DNA of 64,000 bases. Origin: an uncultured Lachnospiraceae bacterium (GTDB taxonomy: Bacteria > Bacillota > Clostridia > Lachnospirales > Lachnospiraceae). The position numbers and the translations under genes were made by a program. The notes under the pieces were generated by a model. The model did no database searches, was not told the DNA's origin, and was given only the letters and a program-made list of their open reading frames with translations. Shown here piece by piece: positions 18,816 to 27,719 of the stretch. Each line of letters starts with the position of its first letter. Position 1 is the first letter of the stretch. Location of the stretch: assembly GCA_910578845.1 (NCBI GenBank), contig CAJTSL010000015.1:1-64000 (forward strand). The letters are read 5' to 3'.

Positions 18816-18845
18816 ATTATACAAAAGAACACTTTATACTGTCAA
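18816..18845 (-). promoter_or_regulatory. Consensus sigma-A promoter for the small acidic protein
   Basis: On the minus strand TTGACA and TATAAT, both perfect, are separated by 18 bases. The -35 overlaps the last codons of the upstream aminotransferase gene (its stop TAA lies right after TTGACAGTA). Predicted transcription begins about 50 bases before the chosen start codon. Confidence 0.75.
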
Positions 18846-20015
18846 TGCCTTGACTGCTATTTCCAGCCGCTTTAGCGCATCTTCCAAGACGCTTCTCGGA
18901 CAGGCAATGTTAATCCGTTCAAATCCTTCTCCCGCTTTACCAAAGATTGCTCCCCGGTCCAGCCAAAGCTTTGCCTGATGCACTATCATATTCTCTAGCG
19001 CTTCTTCCGACAAACCCAGCGCCCGGCAGTCCAGCCAGATCAAATAAGTGCCTTCCGGCTCTATCAGCCGGATCTGCGGAATATGTCTCTCCAGATAATC
19101 CCTTGCAAAATCCAGGTTTCCTTTCAGATATTCCTTTAACTGCTCTAACCACTCTCTTCCGCCTTCGTAGGCAGCCTGACAGGCGTGCTGCCCTATCATG
19201 TTCACATGGCAATACCCTATTGCAGCCATCTTTTGTACAAATGCATTCCGCATCTCCTCATTGGGTATCCATATATTAGAAGCCTGTAACCCTGCGAGAT
19301 TAAAAGTCTTGCTTGGCGCCGTACAGACAATGCTGATATCCTTTAGCCTTTCATCTACCGTCGGCAGCATATAATGCTTATGTCCCGGATATACGAAATC
19401 ACTATGGATTTCGTCACTGACAATCTTCACGCCGTGCCGCAAGCAAATATCCCCGATACGCCAAAGCTCTTCTTTCGTCCATACCCTTCCGACCGGGTTA
19501 TGGGGGCTACATAGCAGAAAGAGCTTCACGTTTTCTTGTACGATCTTCTCCTCAAAATCTTCGAAATCCATTTCATAATGGCCATCTGCTAAAATCAATC
19601 CATTATCCACTAGCTTTCGATTGTTGTCCTTGATCACTGCACTAAACGGATAGTAGACCGGCTGCTGTACCAAAATGCTGTCTCCCTCTTTTGTCAATGC
19701 CAAAATAGCTGTCGCCAAGGCAAAAACAACACCTGGCGTTTTCACAAGCCATTCTTTCTCCACCTTCCAATCGAAATAAGCATCATACCAATTCGCAAGG
19801 GCATGAAAATAGTCCTCTTTACTATCCGTGTATCCGAAAATACCAAACGTTACATCTTTCTGTAACCGCTCTACAATACAAGGCGCTGCCTTAAAATCCA
19901 TATCCGCCACCCATAATGGCAGAACATCCTCCGGCATTCCTTTTTCTGCTGCAAAATCATATTTTACGCAGCCGCTTTGTCTTCTATCCACAACTTCATC
20001 AAAATCGTATCGCAT
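18834..20015 (-). CDS. MalY/PatB-family PLP aminotransferase (probable cystathionine beta-lyase)
   Basis: A 393-residue fold-type I PLP enzyme. The N-terminus DVLPLWVADMDFKAAPCIVE is typical of the MalY/PatB group of C–S lyases; TPGVVFALATAI, LLCSPHNPVGRVWTKEEL, the DEIHSDF aspartate and the PLP lysine in CTAPSKTFNLAGLQASN follow, then the substrate Arg in GFERINIACPRSVLEDAL. Such enzymes cleave cystathionine or cysteine conjugates to a thiol, pyruvate and ammonia; some members also act as regulators (MalY) or aminotransferases. The gene is separated from the PII-like gene upstream by 69 bases. Confidence 0.9.
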   Translation of the reverse strand: MRYDFDEVVDRRQSGCVKYDFAAEKGMPEDVLPLWVADMDFKAAPCIVERLQKDVTFGIFGYTDSKEDYFHALANWYDAYFDWKVEKEWLVKTPGVVFALATAILALTKEGDSILVQQPVYYPFSAVIKDNNRKLVDNGLILADGHYEMDFEDFEEKIVQENVKLFLLCSPHNPVGRVWTKEELWRIGDICLRHGVKIVSDEIHSDFVYPGHKHYMLPTVDERLKDISIVCTAPSKTFNLAGLQASNIWIPNEEMRNAFVQKMAAIGYCHVNMIGQHACQAAYEGGREWLEQLKEYLKGNLDFARDYLERHIPQIRLIEPEGTYLIWLDCRALGLSEEALENMIVHQAKLWLDRGAIFGKAGEGFERINIACPRSVLEDALKRLEIAVKALTV

Positions 20016-20084
20016 TGTCCTTATCCATCCTTGTCCTTGTTTCGCTTACACGCCTATTTCCATCATGGCTTATTCGCCCCTATC

Positions 20085-20780
20085 TTAATCCAATCCGACA
20101 ACCCCATCAACCGGTAAAGACAAGACCATGCCCTGTGCTTCGCTCTGCATGCCACAGCTTTTTCCGATTGCCTGCATAATGGCTTGTTTTTCATCCTTCC
20201 TGGCCAGGATCATAACCACTTCCCGTTCTTCCTGAACGCTGATTTTCCAGAACTTCATCGCCTCCGCACTCCCGATACGTCTGCTATGGAACACGGTACC
20301 GCCCGAAGCGCCTACCGGCCTTGCCGCATTCATTACTTCTTCGCTGAACCCTTGATTGACAATCGCCATGATCATATAATATTCACTTCCTGCCATCCCT
20401 GCGTCATTCCTTTCCAATAATGTTCTGTTTACTTCCGGCTGCAATGAATCAATAAGCTGGACGATATGCCCGCTGCCACCGGATATGATAACCGTAAATG
20501 CGATCCCGGTATTTGGCATGCCAAGATGAAGCTTCTTCTGTAGCTTCGTGAGCATCTCTCCTGCAAATGCCTTCGGCATCATGCTCATCAATATATTTTT
20601 ATCGACCCCATCAAGGCCTAGCATATCCATGACCTCACTTGATGCAGTCCCCTGCGCATGGAAAATATACTGCACCGGCACATCGCTTTGATTGAACAAA
20701 TCTACTGCTTTTTTGGTCAGCTTGGGCGTCGCAACCAGAAATAGCATGCGATAAGACGCGTTTTTATGATTTGCTGTCAT
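20085..20780 (-). CDS. PII-like protein paired with DUF1538 transporter-like protein
   Basis: A 231-residue protein with a tandem ferredoxin-like/PII-like architecture. Strand-rich segments MLFLVATPKLTKKAVDLF and YYMIMAIVNQGFSEEVMNAARPVGASGGTVFHSRRIG resemble the PII T-loop region (GASGGT), followed by EREVVMILARKDEKQAIMQAI, the usual last PII strand-helix. The start is MTANHKNASYRM with AGGAGG upstream, overlapping the stop of the DUF1538 gene four bases earlier; an in-frame extension into that gene is spurious. PII proteins sense nitrogen or energy status and gate transporters, so this one likely controls the DUF1538 protein. This is inferred from context. Confidence 0.8.
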   Translation of the reverse strand: MTANHKNASYRMLFLVATPKLTKKAVDLFNQSDVPVQYIFHAQGTASSEVMDMLGLDGVDKNILMSMMPKAFAGEMLTKLQKKLHLGMPNTGIAFTVIISGGSGHIVQLIDSLQPEVNRTLLERNDAGMAGSEYYMIMAIVNQGFSEEVMNAARPVGASGGTVFHSRRIGSAEAMKFWKISVQEEREVVMILARKDEKQAIMQAIGKSCGMQSEAQGMVLSLPVDGVVGLD

Positions 20781-20784
20781 CTGC

Positions 20785-22311
20785 CTAGTCCTCCTCAAAT
20801 TCAAATATTTCATCCGCACCATCCAAGAAAACATCTTCGCGCATTGCCACTTCGTCCGCTTTCTTGAGTTTATACTGGTATACCATTCCCATAATCTGAA
20901 TGGCAATTAACGGCGTCAACGCGACCAATGCCACTACGCCAAACGCATCCGTCATCACATTGCCGCCAACGGCATCACATGCGCCCATACAAAGCGGTAA
21001 TAAGAAAGTCGTCGTCATCGGCCCACTCGCCACGCCACCAGAGTCAAATGCAATACCGACAAACATTTTCGGGACTGCCCTTGATAACAGCAGCGCAATC
21101 ACATACCCCGGGATAATAATCCAGTAAATCGGCAGGCCTGTCAGGACACGGAGCATAGCAAGGCCAACGCTGACCGAGACACCGATCGACAGGCACCTGT
21201 TCATAGACTGTGCCGAGACTGCTCCGTTTGTTACGTCCTCAACCTGATGGTTCAAAACCTGTATCGCAGGCTCTGCTTTTACAATATAGTAACCGATCAG
21301 CATACCGATTGGCATAAGCAGCCATCTCCAGCTTTCGGAAGCAATGTCTTTGCCCAGTGAAGAACCGACGGGCGCAAATCCGACGCTGACCCCGCATAGA
21401 AAAAGAACCAAGCCAATATATGTATATACAAATCCAATCAATACACGCTTCACCTGCCGATGCTGGTAACGGCGGCTAATCAACTGGAAAATAGCAAATA
21501 CCGCTCCCACAGGGAGAAGCGACACCATAACCTCTTTGATATAAGGCGGCATGCTGGTAATGAACTCCCATACGACATCCCGTGTCGTCACTACATCCGC
21601 AACGCCGGACGCCATATATGCCGCTTCAGTCGGATGATAGAAGCATCCCAGGATCAGAACTGCCAGAACAGGTCCCACGCTAGAGAGCGCTACCAAGCCG
21701 AAACTATCGCTTGATGCATTTTTATCACCTCTGACCGAGGCGAGACCGACACCCATCGCCATAATAAACGGGACAGTCATAGGCCCAGTCGTCACACCGC
21801 CTGAATCAAAAGCTACGGCAAGAAAGTTTTTCTCCACAAACAAAGACATGCCTATCAAGATAATGTAAAGTACAATTAATATCGTTGAAAGATTAATCTG
21901 GAACAAAATCCTCACGATAGCCAAAGCAAGAAAAATACCGACGCCAACCGCCACTGTCAAAATCAGGAAATAATTTGGAATTGCTGGCACCTGCTCGGCA
22001 AGCACCTGTAAGTCCGGCTCCGAAATCGTAATGATCGCCCCCATGGAAAAACCAATCAGGCATATCAGGATAATATGCCTCGTCTTGGATATCTGTACGC
22101 CAATACCTTCTCCAAGAGGCGTCATTGACATTTCCGCTCCTAGCTGGAAGAATCCCATGCCTATGACTAACAGGACTGCTCCGGTAATGAACATGACCAT
22201 TGTCCCTAACTTTACAGGAACCAATAATATACTAAGCAATAACACGATACCTGTGATTGGCAAGACTGCGGAAAGAGATTCTAGTATTTTTTCTTTTAAC
22301 TTCTGGTTCAA
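20785..22311 (-). CDS. DUF1538 multi-span membrane protein
   Basis: A 508-residue integral membrane protein with about 12 hydrophobic segments and a clear internal duplication. The motif FDSGGVTTGPMTVPFIMAMG (about residues 168–187) recurs as FDSGGVASGPMTTTFLLPLC in the second half, each followed by a DSFGLVAL/DAFGVVAL block. An antiparallel inverted- or tandem-repeat transporter fold is likely. The family has no settled substrate. Its tight coupling to a downstream PII-like gene and its position just after glnA suggest a link to nitrogen or ion transport. A ribosome site (AGAGGTGAT) precedes the ATG. Confidence 0.85.
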   Translation of the reverse strand: MNQKLKEKILESLSAVLPITGIVLLLSILLVPVKLGTMVMFITGAVLLVIGMGFFQLGAEMSMTPLGEGIGVQISKTRHIILICLIGFSMGAIITISEPDLQVLAEQVPAIPNYFLILTVAVGVGIFLALAIVRILFQINLSTILIVLYIILIGMSLFVEKNFLAVAFDSGGVTTGPMTVPFIMAMGVGLASVRGDKNASSDSFGLVALSSVGPVLAVLILGCFYHPTEAAYMASGVADVVTTRDVVWEFITSMPPYIKEVMVSLLPVGAVFAIFQLISRRYQHRQVKRVLIGFVYTYIGLVLFLCGVSVGFAPVGSSLGKDIASESWRWLLMPIGMLIGYYIVKAEPAIQVLNHQVEDVTNGAVSAQSMNRCLSIGVSVSVGLAMLRVLTGLPIYWIIIPGYVIALLLSRAVPKMFVGIAFDSGGVASGPMTTTFLLPLCMGACDAVGGNVMTDAFGVVALVALTPLIAIQIMGMVYQYKLKKADEVAMREDVFLDGADEIFEFEED

Positions 22312-22429
22312 AATATCACCTCTCTATTGTCACTTCATTTCGATATCATATCTTTCTTTGGGTCCATTCTATATCATCTTATTTCCCTTTAAAGTTTATA
22401 AAACTTTATCACTTATTAGACCCTAAAAT

Positions 22430-23860
22430 CTATAGATCATAATACATCTTAAACTCCGCCGGGTTCGGGATCTGCTCCATCTTCTTTAGCTCTTCCCGCT
22501 TACGCGCTACCCAGATATCAATAAGCCGCTGAGGGAACACACCGCCTTTTGTCAGATAATCATGGTCAGCTTCCAAAGCATCTAACGCTTCGCCAAGCGA
22601 CTTCGGCAAACCTTTGATTTTCTTCTTCTCTTCTTCGGACAACGTATATAAGTTGAAATCATATGGCCCCCATCCGTTCTCGGCAGGATCAATCTGTTTC
22701 TCAATCCCATCGAGCCCTGCCATCAGAATTGCCGAATAAGCATAATATGGATTCGCCGTTGCATCAGGATTACGCAGCTCGAACCGCTTAGTCTCCGGAG
22801 ATTTGGCATACGCCGGGATACGGATGACAGCGCTTCTATTCGATGTCGCATACCCTACTGTAACAGGCGCCTCAAACCCAGGAACGAGACGTTTGAAAGA
22901 ATTCGTAGACGGATTCGTAAAGGCACACAAAGACGCAATATGTTTTAATAAGCCGCCGATAAAATAGTGCGCCGTACGGCTCAGGCCGGAATATCCGTTC
23001 TCATCATAGAAAAGCGGTTTTCCGTCCTTCATCAATAACATATGTACATGAAGCCCGCTGCCTGCTTCCTGATAGATCGGCTTTGGCAGGAAGGTTGCTG
23101 TCTTGCCTTCTTTGGCTGCCATATTTTTAATAATATATTTGGTAATCATCGTATTATCCGCCATTGTAGGCATATCCGCCAGCTCTACCTCTATCTCCAT
23201 CTGACCGGGTCCGCCCACTTCATGATGGTGGTATTTTACTTTGATGCCCCAATCTTCCATCATCATGCACATACGGCTACGCAAATCGTAACCTACATCC
23301 TGCGGCGCCGCTACATGATAACCGCCCTTACTTGGCACTTCGTAACCATTATTGCCGGGCACCTCCAAGCTGCAATTCCAATCCGCCTGCCTCGTATCTA
23401 TCCAGTATCCACATCTGCGCGGTGTAACTTCATAACGGGTGCGGTCAAATAAATAGAATTCAAATTCCGGCCCGATGATCATCTGGTCTGCAATACCGCT
23501 TTCTTTCATATATTCCATGGCTCTTAAGCTGACATTTTTCGGATACTGGTCAAAAGGCCTGTTCTCTCCTTTTCCAATCGTACACACATTGCCACACATC
23601 GTCAAAGTCGGCACATCGGCAAACGGATCCACATAAGCAGTATCCGGGTCAGGCAGAAATACCATATCACTTTTCTCAATCGGTGCATACCCATAATTGG
23701 AACCGTCAAAACCGATTCCATAGGTAAACGTATTTTCCCCGAACCGCTCTACCGGAATCGTGATATGGCGCCAACGCCCGTCAATATCCGTCATTTTAAA
23801 ATCAATCATCCGGATTTGTTTCTCCTCACACAGTTTCCTAATCTCCTTGCTCTTGTCCAT
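22430..23860 (-). CDS. glnA: Type I glutamine synthetase
   Basis: Makes glutamine from glutamate, ammonia and ATP. The 476-residue protein carries the beta-grasp segment (ITIPVERFGENTFTYGIGFDGSNYGYAPIEKSDM), the metal-binding GPEFEFYLFD, the VEVGGPGQMEIE-like segment with conserved Glu residues (HHEVGGPGQMEIEVE), the ATP loop, GSGLHVHM, NRSAVIRIPAY and FELRNPDATANPYYA. The loop NLYTLSEEE corresponds to the region around the adenylylation tyrosine in beta-type enzymes, so regulation by adenylylation cannot be excluded but no glnE is seen here. AGAGGGG precedes the start. DUF1538 and PII-like genes follow in the same direction. Confidence 0.95.
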   Translation of the reverse strand: MDKSKEIRKLCEEKQIRMIDFKMTDIDGRWRHITIPVERFGENTFTYGIGFDGSNYGYAPIEKSDMVFLPDPDTAYVDPFADVPTLTMCGNVCTIGKGENRPFDQYPKNVSLRAMEYMKESGIADQMIIGPEFEFYLFDRTRYEVTPRRCGYWIDTRQADWNCSLEVPGNNGYEVPSKGGYHVAAPQDVGYDLRSRMCMMMEDWGIKVKYHHHEVGGPGQMEIEVELADMPTMADNTMITKYIIKNMAAKEGKTATFLPKPIYQEAGSGLHVHMLLMKDGKPLFYDENGYSGLSRTAHYFIGGLLKHIASLCAFTNPSTNSFKRLVPGFEAPVTVGYATSNRSAVIRIPAYAKSPETKRFELRNPDATANPYYAYSAILMAGLDGIEKQIDPAENGWGPYDFNLYTLSEEEKKKIKGLPKSLGEALDALEADHDYLTKGGVFPQRLIDIWVARKREELKKMEQIPNPAEFKMYYDL

Positions 23861-23956
23861 ACACTTTACCCCTCTTTCTTATTGTGTCATTTCCTATAGC
23901 TTGCCGTCTCCCACAATCCTTCCAAGATTATGGGTAATTTTATACAGTTTGCGTTT

Positions 23957-23965
23957 ATTATATCA
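23957..23965 (-). promoter_or_regulatory. Extended -10 promoter for glnA
   Basis: On the minus strand TGATATAAT forms an extended -10 (TGN-TATAAT) about 100 bases upstream of glnA. No good -35 is seen, as is usual for extended -10 promoters. The leader has no recognisable riboswitch. Confidence 0.55.
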
Positions 23966-24049
23966 TAGATTCAGGGAAATCTGCACACTTCTTTTCCCCA
24001 AAGCTTTATAAGATACCGTTCTCTGTTTCCCCTTTGACCAGAACTTACG

Positions 24050-24910
24050 TCATTCGTTTTGCAAGATCACTTCTCCATAGGAATTTTCATCATCCCGAAT
24101 GATCTGTCCGGCGGAAGGCACGTAAATATGGCCGGACAGCGGATTCTTAATACTCAAAACCTCATTGACTATCGTCGCTTCCACTTCCGATTTCTCAAAA
24201 CATAAATCCGCATCTATCATCTCACAATCTATCAATTTCAGGTTCTTACAGTAACAAAGAGGCTGTGCGCCAATGATTTTACAGTTTTCAAATGTCACAT
24301 TCTCACAATACCATGCAAGATATTCTCCTTTCACGACACTATTACGGACAACCACATCCTTTGCATGCCAGAAAGCGTCTTTCGTATCAAACTCACAATG
24401 CTCAAATACGGAATCCCGGATATATTGGAAAGAATATTTCCCTTTTAACTTTACATTCTGAAAGTCAATATGTACCGAACGCATCATAAAATATTCACTC
24501 TCAGCACTGCAATCCTGCATCATTATGTTCGCTACCGACCAGCCAAACTCCGGAGATATGATATCGCATCCGCTCATCTTCACTTTGCTGCATTCCCGCA
24601 ATGCCTTAATCCCATGAAGCTTCGTATCCGTAATCTCGATATTCGTAGAATACCATAGAGCAGCACGACAAAGCTGCGTCAGCTCAGAATCCGAGATCCG
24701 CACCCCCTTATCATGCCAGAACGGATAGCGTAAATTGCAGAAGCAATGGGAAAGCTGTATATCCCGGCTTTCCTTCAGAGCGCTCTCCCCGTCCGCCGGG
24801 CCATCGAATGCACAATTTTCTAATACGATGCCCTGGCTTCCATACAGAGCACGTTCTTCGTCAAAAGTTTGGCTTTTCATGAGTTTCATTATTGGTTGCA
24901 TATCTATCAT
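24050..24910 (-). CDS. DUF3737-family right-handed beta-helix protein
   Basis: A 286-residue protein made of short imperfect repeats with alternating Cys and Phe (EHCEFDTKDAFWHAKDVVVRNS, ENCKIIGAQPLCYCKNLKLIDCEM), the sequence signature of a parallel beta-helix. It matches the DUF3737 family, common in gut Firmicutes but without a known function. There is no signal peptide, so it should be cytoplasmic. Such helices often bind carbohydrate or act as lyases, but no catalytic residues can be named. It is followed 34 bases before by the HAD phosphatase gene's upstream region in the same direction. Confidence 0.82.
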   Translation of the reverse strand: MIDMQPIMKLMKSQTFDEERALYGSQGIVLENCAFDGPADGESALKESRDIQLSHCFCNLRYPFWHDKGVRISDSELTQLCRAALWYSTNIEITDTKLHGIKALRECSKVKMSGCDIISPEFGWSVANIMMQDCSAESEYFMMRSVHIDFQNVKLKGKYSFQYIRDSVFEHCEFDTKDAFWHAKDVVVRNSVVKGEYLAWYCENVTFENCKIIGAQPLCYCKNLKLIDCEMIDADLCFEKSEVEATIVNEVLSIKNPLSGHIYVPSAGQIIRDDENSYGEVILQNE

Positions 24911-24943
24911 TTTCTTCTCCTTATATACAAACCTTTTTGCCCT

Positions 24944-25732
24944 CTATCCCTGTAGAATATTTAACCTAATCCATTTCGCTATCCCGTCATTATCGTTAGA
25001 ATCGATCACTTCATCCGCAATCTCTTTAACAGCCTCTATGGCATTTCCCATGGCAATGCCCCGTCCGCACATCCTGAGCATGCCGATATCTGCATAATCG
25101 TCCCCAAATGCGACGATATTCTCCAGCGCAAGCCCAAGCGATTCCGCGCTTTGTGCCAAAGCCATTTCTTTTGTTGCCTGCGCCTTTCCAAACTTATGCC
25201 AATCCCCGTCCGAAAAACGTACCCAATGGCAGTCGGCAACAGACGCAGCGATTTCTTCCGCATACTGGCTTTGCGGGCAGTCTTCCGGTATTTCCACACA
25301 TATTTTCAATGCTGCACCGTTGAAATCCTGGTAATCCGTATAAATGGTCTCGCCCCAACTAGCATCCATCTCACTTGGCACTACCTTATAATTCCAATAA
25401 TGCGCATCCACCGTATCTGTCGCAATCTCACGTTCCTGCTCCCCTATAAAAAGAGCCGTATCAATGATTTTGCGTGTTTCTTCTTCAGTAAACCCGGCCT
25501 CGTATACTATTTGGCCCTGGAACCGGACAATCGCACCGCCACTGGCTATGATTAAGTCAGGTTTTACCTCCTGTAATGCTTTCTCTGAATTTCCTTCACT
25601 GCGCGCTGTTGAGATCCCTATGAGAAAACCTTTTTCCCTGCATTGCATAATCGCCTCTAACGTAACACGTGAAATTGTCTTATCCGTTCTCAATAAAGTT
25701 CCGTCTAAATCAAATAACAGCAATCGTTTCAT
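24944..25732 (-). CDS. HAD-superfamily IIB (Cof-type) phosphatase
   Basis: A 262-residue phosphatase of the Cof/SupH type, acting on sugar phosphates or cofactor phosphates. Motif I LLFDLDGTLLRTD at the N-terminus carries the nucleophile Asp; motif II is the Ser/Thr in GISTARSE; the Lys of motif III is near WHKFGKAQATKEMAL; and motif IV is IVAFGDDYADIGML. The C2B cap lies between residues about 80 and 190. The substrate is unknown. It is likely co-transcribed with the neighbouring minus-strand genes. Confidence 0.9.
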   Translation of the reverse strand: MKRLLLFDLDGTLLRTDKTISRVTLEAIMQCREKGFLIGISTARSEGNSEKALQEVKPDLIIASGGAIVRFQGQIVYEAGFTEEETRKIIDTALFIGEQEREIATDTVDAHYWNYKVVPSEMDASWGETIYTDYQDFNGAALKICVEIPEDCPQSQYAEEIAASVADCHWVRFSDGDWHKFGKAQATKEMALAQSAESLGLALENIVAFGDDYADIGMLRMCGRGIAMGNAIEAVKEIADEVIDSNDNDGIAKWIRLNILQG

Positions 25733-25789
25733 AACTATTTCTCCGTTCGATAGAATTTGTTTCAGTTACTTTATCCGGTAATTCTTTCC

Positions 25790-26563
25790 TTACGCCTTTC
25801 CGTTCATCTCATCTACTTCCGCTATGCTCTTTACCGTCATCTCTGCCCAGGCCGGCCTGAATCCACTCCTTACTGCATTTCTTGCAGACTTGATATTACA
25901 CCATGCGCAACAATAAAACGGCACTTTATCCCTTTCCATAATTGCAAGCGCCAATCTGCTTGTTAACGCCGAAGCAATCCCTTTCCTCCGGTATGCCGGC
26001 AACACATCAGCCCCAATCTGCCACATTGCATCACAATCCGCTGAACACGCCGCCAACCCTATCAGCTTTCCATCATCATAAGCGCCTATTCCAAGTACGT
26101 CCAATTCCTTCCGGTCTTCACACAAAGCATTTGACCATTGCTCAGAATACAAATCCTGAAAATCCTGATGCTCTAATACTCTCGTCTCATAGGGACATTC
26201 CAGCGCATGAAGCGCATTTACATCTGGCAGGAAATATTCTGCCATGAAGCACACTTTAAATCCTTTTGGCAAAAACGCCTCATTAAGCACATGCATGTTC
26301 GGCGTCTCAAAACAATGTGCGACATCATATCTGGCTAAGTATGAATCTACAATATCATAATATTCCGGCAAAATAGATGCCACAATATTGCTGCCATAAC
26401 TAACCATATTACAGACAAACGGCAGCTTTAAATATTTTCTTGCCTTTTCATGAACGGCAGAATAAACGATTACGTTCCCATCCATAGAAAAGTCTTCTTC
26501 CCTGCACTGTAAGTCAATTGCAGACTGCTGCATCGCCACATGCAAAATATCCTGATTATCCAT
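25790..26563 (-). CDS. GNAT-family N-acetyltransferase
   Basis: A 257-residue protein with a C-terminal GNAT fold: LIGLAACSADCDAMWQIGADVLPAYRRKGIASALTSRL contains the acetyl-CoA pyrophosphate loop (R-R-K-G-I-A). The N-terminal 120 residues form an extra domain of uncertain role. The start is MDNQDILHVAMQQ, with AGGAGAGGG upstream; a nine-codon extension is less likely. The C-terminal CAWCNIKSARNAVRSGFRPAWAEM is the usual closing element. Substrate not identifiable. Confidence 0.87.
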   Translation of the reverse strand: MDNQDILHVAMQQSAIDLQCREEDFSMDGNVIVYSAVHEKARKYLKLPFVCNMVSYGSNIVASILPEYYDIVDSYLARYDVAHCFETPNMHVLNEAFLPKGFKVCFMAEYFLPDVNALHALECPYETRVLEHQDFQDLYSEQWSNALCEDRKELDVLGIGAYDDGKLIGLAACSADCDAMWQIGADVLPAYRRKGIASALTSRLALAIMERDKVPFYCCAWCNIKSARNAVRSGFRPAWAEMTVKSIAEVDEMNGKA

Positions 26564-26593
26564 GCAACCCTCTCCTATATTCCATACCACAGT

Positions 26594-27658
26594 CTAATTG
26601 TAATTCAAACTAATTTTCTTCTCCGTCATATCAACGTGCGCCATGGCTCCATATGGCAGCGCGCATCTTGGTATCGCATGCCCGAAATTGACATTATACA
26701 CGATCGGAAGCTTTCGATTCTGAATGACCTCTAGGTACACTTCTTTATATTCATCATAATAGGACTCGTCCTGCGGTTTCCCTACGATTATTCCGCGTAC
26801 CGCATCAAATATGCCTTCTGCTTTCAGCGCCAGCAATTCCTCTCTCACCAAATCAGGCGACGGCTTCTCTTCACACGTCTCTACGAATAACAGTTTTCCT
26901 TCCCACTCTTTCCTGTCCGGGAAAATATGATACTTCCTGCATATTTCCTTCTGATCCGCATACCTTGTGCCACTTAAAATATCATATAAGCTTTCCAGGC
27001 AACCGCCCAACAATTCACCGCCAAATAGATCCGCCCCTTGTAGAAGCTCATATCCTCTTTTCTCTTCATGTGCGGTTCTATCCGTGCCAATCGCTGCTCT
27101 GGAGAAATCAGTCCGCTCCTCATACCATATTTCACTGGGCACGATCTGGTCATACACACTGCCTTCCAGATAACTCTCAAAAGCTTTTTTACTATATGGG
27201 ATCATTTCATTTGCGATTTCGCCTAAATCACAAATAAAATTAGGACCATAATAAGTACGCAGTCCCAATCGGTAAAACATCAAATGATTAATGGTCGTAT
27301 CAGAGAATCCTGTAAATAACTTTGGATGCTCTTTAACAGCCAATATAAATTCTTCATCTTCCATCAGATAAGGAAGCAGCCTATAAGTATCATCGCCGCC
27401 AATGGCACAGATAATGCCGGCTATGGAGTCATCTGTAAATGCTTGTTTTAAGTCCTGTGCCCTTGCATCCGGATGCGCTTTCAAATAATCCATTCCTTTT
27501 AACGCATTGGGCATGAATACGGCTTCCAGCCCATATGCCTGTAACCGTTTTACTCCTATTTCTATGTTATGGCTGCAATACGCTTCTCCGAGCAAGCCGC
27601 TTGATAAGCTGACAATCGCAACACGGTCGCCTTTTCTTAATTTGCGTGGAATGTTCAT
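26594..27658 (-). CDS. S66-family peptidase, MccF/LD-carboxypeptidase-like
   Basis: A 354-residue protein of the S66 family (LD-carboxypeptidases and the microcin C self-immunity peptidase MccF). It shows RKGDRVAIVSLSSGL at the N-terminus, IGGDDTYRLLPYL, FTGFSDTTINHLMFYRLGLRTYYGPN, ALLGGCLESL-like GGELLGGCLESL, a Glu in FVETCEEKPSP and a His in NFGHAIPRCALPYGA. In MccF-like enzymes the residue after GGxx is the catalytic Ser; here it is Thr91, an apparent substitution. Activity is therefore uncertain. It probably acts on murein peptides or peptide antibiotics. Confidence 0.85.
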   Translation of the reverse strand: MNIPRKLRKGDRVAIVSLSSGLLGEAYCSHNIEIGVKRLQAYGLEAVFMPNALKGMDYLKAHPDARAQDLKQAFTDDSIAGIICAIGGDDTYRLLPYLMEDEEFILAVKEHPKLFTGFSDTTINHLMFYRLGLRTYYGPNFICDLGEIANEMIPYSKKAFESYLEGSVYDQIVPSEIWYEERTDFSRAAIGTDRTAHEEKRGYELLQGADLFGGELLGGCLESLYDILSGTRYADQKEICRKYHIFPDRKEWEGKLLFVETCEEKPSPDLVREELLALKAEGIFDAVRGIIVGKPQDESYYDEYKEVYLEVIQNRKLPIVYNVNFGHAIPRCALPYGAMAHVDMTEKKISLNYN

Positions 27659-27719
27659 TTCCTAACCTCCAAACCTTGTGCAAGCGGAATCCCAAATACT
27701 GCTTCTTCCGCTTTTCTAT

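Noticed and set aside
23861..24049. Possible riboswitch in the glnA leader
   Set aside because: No match to the glutamine-riboswitch core or other known motif could be seen; only an extended -10 promoter is supported.
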